Assembly (NCBI RefSeq): GCF_026151205.1
Contig: NC_087074.1
Coordinates: 8,473,726 to 8,537,725 of the forward strand
Direction of reading: 5' to 3'
Length of the DNA: 64,000 nt
From: Bolinopsis microptera
Lineage: Eukaryota; Ctenophora; Tentaculata; Lobata; Bolinopsidae
Below, one piece after another: positions 61,701-64,000 of the stretch (within the stretch, counting starts at the first letter, position 1; the number at the start of each line of letters is the position of its first letter). The notes under the pieces were generated by a model. The model saw only the letters and a list, made by a program, of their open reading frames with translations, was not told the origin of the DNA and made no database searches. The translations under genes and the position numbers were made by a program.

Positions 61701-62677
61701 GTGTCCTATGGTTTCAAATTGAGAACTTATGGGTTCCACATCCAAACCAAACCCCGACATTATAATGACAACTTGATGCCATACAAAATCTTCCCTCCAG
61801 TGCTCGCTATGAAAACAGCTGGTTTTTAATACTTAAACGTTTACTCTGACCGTTTTATTGGGGGTTTCTGACCGAAAGTCCGAGTTGAATTCAGCAAAAA
61901 TACCTAATATGCAACTTTTTACTCCATAAATCTATAAATTGCATTGAATTAGCGCCGGATAAATATTTTCATCATAGGTTTTCTAGCCATAAAAGTTTAC
62001 GCAATAAAATTAATAGCCTGTACTTTCAGGCTACCAGGTCCCGACACTGCTCAGCCGATGACAAGCCGACAGAGGGACATCTCGAGGTCAAAGGTGGGTC
62101 GACTTACACTGGACATCTTAGAGTCGTGGCATATCGTCTAAGACCACACTGATTCCATCTTAAATTGATTATTTTCTTCATTAAGACACCTGAGCTGAAC
62201 TTGTAGAGTTTCGTATTTTCAGCACAACAGTCCCAATGGGCAATGATCTACACTGTTATGTCCATATAGATATGCTAAGCAGTTGTTAATAGATGTGGAT
62301 TCTGATGGGGAGGTGATGAATTTTTTTTACATGACATCAATTAACCAATCAGCATCCACTATCGACCAATCAAACCTGAGAATCACTGTCACGTTGTCAA
62401 AAAATGCTTCACCTCCCCCACCAGAATCTACATCTACAACAATAAGGCTGTTAATAATAACTAATTTACCGAATATTCTTCTAAACTCTCCTCCTTGTCC
62501 ACAGAGACACACCATTGGGTTACCAGGTGGGTGTCAGTGCGAGGTAACGTGGTGCGGATAAAAGCAACTCAGGAGGATAACACCGTCATCACCTCCTGTC
62601 GGATGGCTGGCTGGATCATCTCTTCTAGTGACGAGGATAACAAGTGGGCTATACTCCTCTCAAAACCTGGCTCTAAT
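28789..62677 (+). CDS. AFAP-like multi-PH-domain adaptor protein gene (exons 28.8-62.7 kb, incomplete 3')
   Basis: Exons: 28789-28972 (ATG at 28817, preceded in frame by TAA at 28799), 29154-29385, 29507-29559, 37810-37944, 46689-46741, 52503-52548, 52689-54845, 55151-55210, 62030-62093, 62505-62677. All junctions are AG/GT and every phase matches, giving at least 1043 residues before the right edge. Order: N-terminal helix LTSFLKELENETLSPC, Ser/Pro-rich stretch, acidic segment LEEEDLEEEYDYADEM, PH1, PH2 followed by a short DPDYVDLYQLV tail, proline-rich and serine-repeat region, then a third PH-like domain. PH1 'YGFLMRKTRLSWIQRWCV' plus acidic lead-in and a 'DY.D' motif after PH2 recall AFAP1/AFAP1L, cytoplasmic adaptors that bind actin and SH3 proteins. 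The third PH is not standard for AFAP. Confidence 0.65.
29560..37294. other. Large intron of the AFAP-like gene
   Basis: About 8 kb, AT-rich, with no transposon recognised. It has several isolated CACGTG/TCACGTGA sites (about 30345-30430 and 31610-31670) that could be bHLH-ZIP sites, a (CCCT)n patch near 34538 and the coding-like frame at 35187-35390. No RNA gene was seen. Confidence 0.5.
35187..35390 (+). CDS. Coding-like short frame within an AFAP-like gene intron
   Basis: An open frame of about 67 codons ending in TAA encodes VRVPAKDQASLYNNPSGSDL, PPGTIVEVGARLTLDPSNST and ends FPRSLLD. Codon choice looks like coding sequence and an AG precedes GTTAGAG (phase 0 with 29559). It might be an alternative terminal exon or chance; no homologue recognised. 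Confidence 0.2.
   Translation, partial: TVQNQVRVPAKDQASLYNNPSGSDLPPGTIVEVGARLTLDPSNSTILQSPGSSNLNMDLIFPRSLLD
37295..37549. repeat. (CTCCCT)n hexanucleotide array
   Basis: About 255 bp of almost pure CTCCCT repeats, with single-base variants near 37362 and 37536, in the intron 260 bp before the 37810 exon. It is a polypurine-polypyrimidine tract able to form triplex DNA. The Arg-Glu frame on the other strand is an artefact. Confidence 0.95.
37751..37806 (+). repeat. Duplicated 28-bp segment carrying the splice acceptor
   Basis: CAGCTTACCCTAACCTTAGT plus GAACAGT occurs twice in tandem directly in front of the 37810 exon. Each copy brings a pyrimidine tract and AG, giving two nearly equal acceptor regions. 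Confidence 0.8.
39895..39978 (+). CDS. Possible cassette exon of the AFAP-like gene
   Basis: 28 codons, phase 0 at both ends, encoding RPQSHVNDMEPRNYNDPDAT then GSFERRFW, between a TTGCTAG acceptor and a GTGAGG donor. It would fit between 37944 and 46689 without shifting the frame. The polypyrimidine tract is weak, so this is tentative. Confidence 0.25.
41491..41638. repeat. Four-copy 37-bp tandem repeat with a CACGTG in each unit
   Basis: Units start TCACGTGGGCTCTGATCCAG at 41491, 41528, 41565 and 41602, nearly identical except in the last. Each carries a CACGTG E-box. Confidence 0.9.
42323..43344. mobile_element. piggyBac-type foldback MITE with TTAA target duplication
   Basis: TTAA at 42319-42322 and 43345-43348 flanks the element. 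Ends are GGGGGCATACCCC at the left and GGGATATGCCCCC at the right. From about 42355 to 42670 the left arm (CACTGAACTGCCTATGAGGT and onward, in complement) is repeated almost perfectly in reverse on the right (42995-43310), making arms of more than 300 bp around a 330-bp centre. No transposase. The TTAA plus C/G-rich ends support the piggyBac group. Confidence 0.85.
43349..46688. other. Intron of the AFAP-like gene, right of the foldback MITE
   Basis: About 3.3 kb, AT-rich, nothing recognised. Short self-complementary runs (for example around 45800-45850, GTGTACTGTATAAATACAGTACAC) are present but not part of a known family. Confidence 0.45.
46742..47938. other. Intron or promoter region before the candidate exon at 47939
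   Basis: No gene or repeat recognised. If 47939 is a first exon its promoter would be within the last few hundred bases; no clear TATA box or initiator was found. Confidence 0.4.
47939..48087 (+). CDS. Candidate alternative first (or cassette) exon of the AFAP-like gene
   Basis: ATG followed by 49 codons encoding MTYRREPIREVSPGKPAIEY, FEERRAQMHLTLKKS and ending GCC AG before a GTGAGG donor. Phase 2 matches the exon at 52503, as does that of the 46689-46741 exon, so the two are interchangeable. It could start translation here (alternative promoter). It could also be an internal exon: an AG at CAGCAG just upstream would join in frame to the 46689 exon as ...KKNCFYMTYRR. Composition is strongly coding-like. 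Confidence 0.5.
48328..48476. mobile_element. Short hAT-type MITE, 8-bp target duplication
   Basis: GGGTAGGT flanks it at 48320-48327 and 48477-48484. Ends are CAGGGACAAAAGGATTTCGC and the imperfect reverse complement GCGATTCCCTTTTGTCCCTG. It is 149 bp with TTCGCGG-type repeats inside. Confidence 0.85.
48782..51135. mobile_element. DNA-transposon-like element with G8/C9 ends, 6-bp target duplication and satellite interior
   Basis: AACATT occurs on both sides (48776-48781 and 51136-51141). The ends are inverted repeats of about 30 bp: G8 then TGTCACGTCCGTCTATGTCC at the left; GGACATAGACGGACATGACA then C9 at the right. Inside each end are 10-20-bp GGACAT/TGTCCG tandem repeats (48838-48940, 49045-49085, 50870-51055) and a shared CTCATAGAATCCAAAAAGGA segment in direct orientation. 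The centre (49090-50865) is a pyrimidine-rich TCCTCCTCAGTCC minisatellite. No transposase frame. A 6-bp duplication does not by itself identify the superfamily. Confidence 0.75.
49090..50865 (+). repeat. Pyrimidine-rich (TCCTCCTCAGTCC)-type minisatellite, 1.8 kb
   Basis: Irregular tandem copies of CCTCCTCAGTCCTCCTCC and CAGCCATCCTCCTCAGTCAT, with longer blocks repeated once (for example the segment around 49980-50110 recurs around 50380-50500). Almost every base of the plus strand outside CAG/GGG is C or T. Confidence 0.9.
51142..52502. other. Intron of the AFAP-like gene before the 52503 exon
   Basis: AT-rich, no gene or transposon recognised. Confidence 0.5.
52689..54845 (+). CDS. Main exon of the AFAP-like gene: two PH domains, proline-rich and serine-repeat region
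   Basis: 719 codons, phase 0 at both ends (acceptor TTGTACAG, donor GTGAGA). PH1 spans about residues 15-115 from PLYGFLMRKTRLSWIQRWCV to the C-terminal helix QQSRDHWVQGLREAARS with its conserved Trp. PH2 spans about 195-300 from VVLSGTLKKSNRRSGDQWDY to LELNVWEQELKALSKL, again with the invariant Trp. After it come DPDYVDLYQLV, basic stretches, repeated MLPPPNRPVP modules (two copies), PxxP-rich sequence suited to SH3 binding, and three tandem copies of a STQSSRFDS repeat near 610-650. The protein is predicted to be cytoplasmic or membrane-peripheral with no signal peptide or membrane segment. Confidence 0.85.
54846..62029. other. Introns of the AFAP-like gene, with two small exons
   Basis: Contains the exon at 55151-55210 and the candidate exon at 56373-56423. 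Otherwise non-coding: (TC)n at 55605-55620, a small repeat of TCACACCTAGAAnAGTGTGACTA near 59172-59220, and no transposon recognised. Confidence 0.5.
56373..56423 (+). CDS. Candidate alternative first exon of the AFAP-like gene (short isoform)
   Basis: ATG and 17 codons encoding the basic peptide MLKKFRRVSNAIAFMKL, followed by a GTAAGT donor in phase 0, which fits the 62030 exon. A transcript starting here would encode little more than the third PH-like domain. There is no phase-0 acceptor at its front that keeps the frame with 55210 except an AG just before AAGTTC. Confidence 0.35.
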
Positions 62678-62683
62678 GTGAGT

Positions 62684-62776
62684 TTCTGTTTCTGTTTCTG
62701 TTTCTGTTTCTGTTTCTGTTTCTGTTTCTGTTTCTGTTTCTGTTCCTGTTTCTGTTTCTGTTTCTGTTTCTGTTTG
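62684..62776 (+). repeat. (TTTCTG)n array at a splice donor
   Basis: About 15 copies of TTTCTG beginning a few bases after the GTGAGT donor of the 62505-62677 exon. One TTCCTG variant lies near 62741. Confidence 0.95.
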
Positions 62777-62782
62777 TAGCGT

Positions 62783-64000
62783 CACGCTATGATGTCCACT
62801 GTCTATATCAATACGAGTCTGACGTGTGTTCAAGTGTGTTAAATTTCAGTTTAAGATCTGTCCTGTTAACTTTTTATTTGAGTTTTCCCAATTATTCAAG
62901 TGGGATGTATGATTATTTAGGCTGGGATGGTTTCCATAAATCACATTTGAAATCATGGTTCAAAAAGTAACATTGTACATGTAGGTCAAACTCTCGCCAA
63001 AAGCTCGTCTTCTGATCATGTTGTGAGTAATCACAAAACCAATCTGGACTAAAAGTTTAGTAGGTGACTCACATGTGTGGTATTTTTGTGGGGGAGGTTG
63101 TTAAAAGGGTTGTACTTCACTCAGGGAGGGGTTATTCCGGTCATTGATGTAATTGAAACGTGTCAATTATGATCTGATTAGTTGATAATTAGTTTATCAC
63201 AAGAACCATTCAGCATTCCTTGAACCAGTTTCAAGTTCCAACTCTCTTTATCGCGCAATTATTGGATGTTGAGCTTTGAGCTCAGTCCAATTAAATGTAA
63301 CATCTCAATTCTCAAGCCCTGATATAGCTAATGAAGACCAGTCACCGTCTTCAGCTCCATTCAGTCCTGTACTATCAGTATCGATTATACCCCCCTAAAC
63401 GGCACCAGTAATGGTCCTCTATTGTCATCCTCTCCATGGCTGGGACACATCTATTATCTCAGTGTTTTGGCTTGTTTAAACATTCCATTCACAGCCATCG
63501 CAGGCTCAATCTTTTGCTGTTGATTGAATATTGATTACAGTGTGAGATCAAGTAACAGAGCTATGTTTTGGGTTGGTGAATGGTATTGTCCTCAATACGG
63601 GCCCTCTCTTCATTAAATCCCCTCCTCGTGTATTATTATATTATATATACAGGTCCTCTATCTGGGCCCAGTGTAATGTACGCTCTTCCTCTTATTTGCA
63701 TTTTGCAGCTCTCTGCACAATGTATGTTAATGAGTGGTGGTTAGTTAGGTAGGTATGATATATGATTATGAGTTCCAGTAAAGTTGGTACTCTTGGTCGT
63801 GCTCTTCGTTAGTATGATGTATGATTATGAGTTCCAGCTAAGTTGGAACCTGTCCTCTCCTCTTTAGCGAATACTCGACTTGTTAATTATCAAAGCTGCA
63901 GAATCCAAGAAGCTGGTCCTGAGTTGACCTACGCCCGAGTCTGATTCGTACTCATCGGCATTATCCCTGGGATAATGAGCACATAATCTATGCTAATGAC
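62783..64000. other. Intron of the AFAP-like gene at the right edge
   Basis: No exon recognised. GTATGATxTATGATTATGAG TTCCAG-like segments occur twice (about 63755 and 63812), a degenerate duplication of about 57 bp. The rest of the third PH-like domain should lie beyond 64000. Confidence 0.4.

Overview
The window looks like nuclear DNA of an invertebrate animal. Genes are split by GT-AG introns, exons are short and lie far apart in AT-rich introns, and much of the sequence is mobile DNA: several LINE families, foldback elements, and hAT-like, piggyBac-like and mariner-like miniature elements. I cannot name the species. Nothing points to a vertebrate; a cnidarian or a lophotrochozoan would fit, but that is a guess. 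No bacterial, organellar or LTR-retroviral sequence was recognised.

Two host genes are supported. On the minus strand at the left edge, four exons (479-5014) encode the N-terminal domain of a mitochondrial BCKDK/PDK-type protein kinase. Its ATPase domain must lie left of base 1 and its first exon(s) right of base 5014. Its introns hold a tandem pair of foldback elements and probably an L2-like LINE. On the plus strand, about 28.8-62.7 kb, at least nine phase-consistent exons encode a multi-PH-domain adaptor most like AFAP1-family proteins (actin filament-associated protein). It has two PH domains and a proline/serine-rich stretch in one 2.16 kb exon, and a third PH-like domain running toward the right edge. 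Two further candidate exons (47939-48087 and 56373-56423) begin with ATG and splice in phase, suggesting alternative promoters.

The stretch from 5.4 to 24.1 kb is a retrotransposon cluster: an L2-like LINE (about 5.5-10.36 kb); a CR1-type fragment interrupted by a tRNA-like palindromic insertion (10.8-12.8 kb); a fragment of another LINE (13.3-14.0 kb); two minus-strand RT blocks (14.2-16.85 and about 17.84-20.45 kb); the 5' half of a further minus-strand LINE (20.45-22.5 kb); a plus-strand LINE C-terminal fragment (22.5-22.9 kb); and a poly(A)-tailed insertion with a 12-bp target duplication (22.97-24.06 kb). The most notable object is the 5' half of the LINE at 20.4-22.5 kb. Its ORF1 joins an AlkB-like 2-oxoglutarate/Fe(II) dioxygenase to an SGNH esterase. 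ORF1 overlaps, by ATGA, an ORF2 that begins with a cysteine-rich finger followed by an AP-endonuclease.

From 24 to 64 kb the sequence is mainly introns and upstream DNA of the AFAP-like gene, sprinkled with non-autonomous DNA transposons whose ends could be fixed by target duplications: 27273-28432 (8 bp, hAT-type), 42323-43344 (TTAA, piggyBac-type), 48328-48476 (8 bp, hAT-type), and an unusual 48782-51135 element with G8/C9 ends, 6-bp duplication and a 1.8 kb pyrimidine-rich interior.
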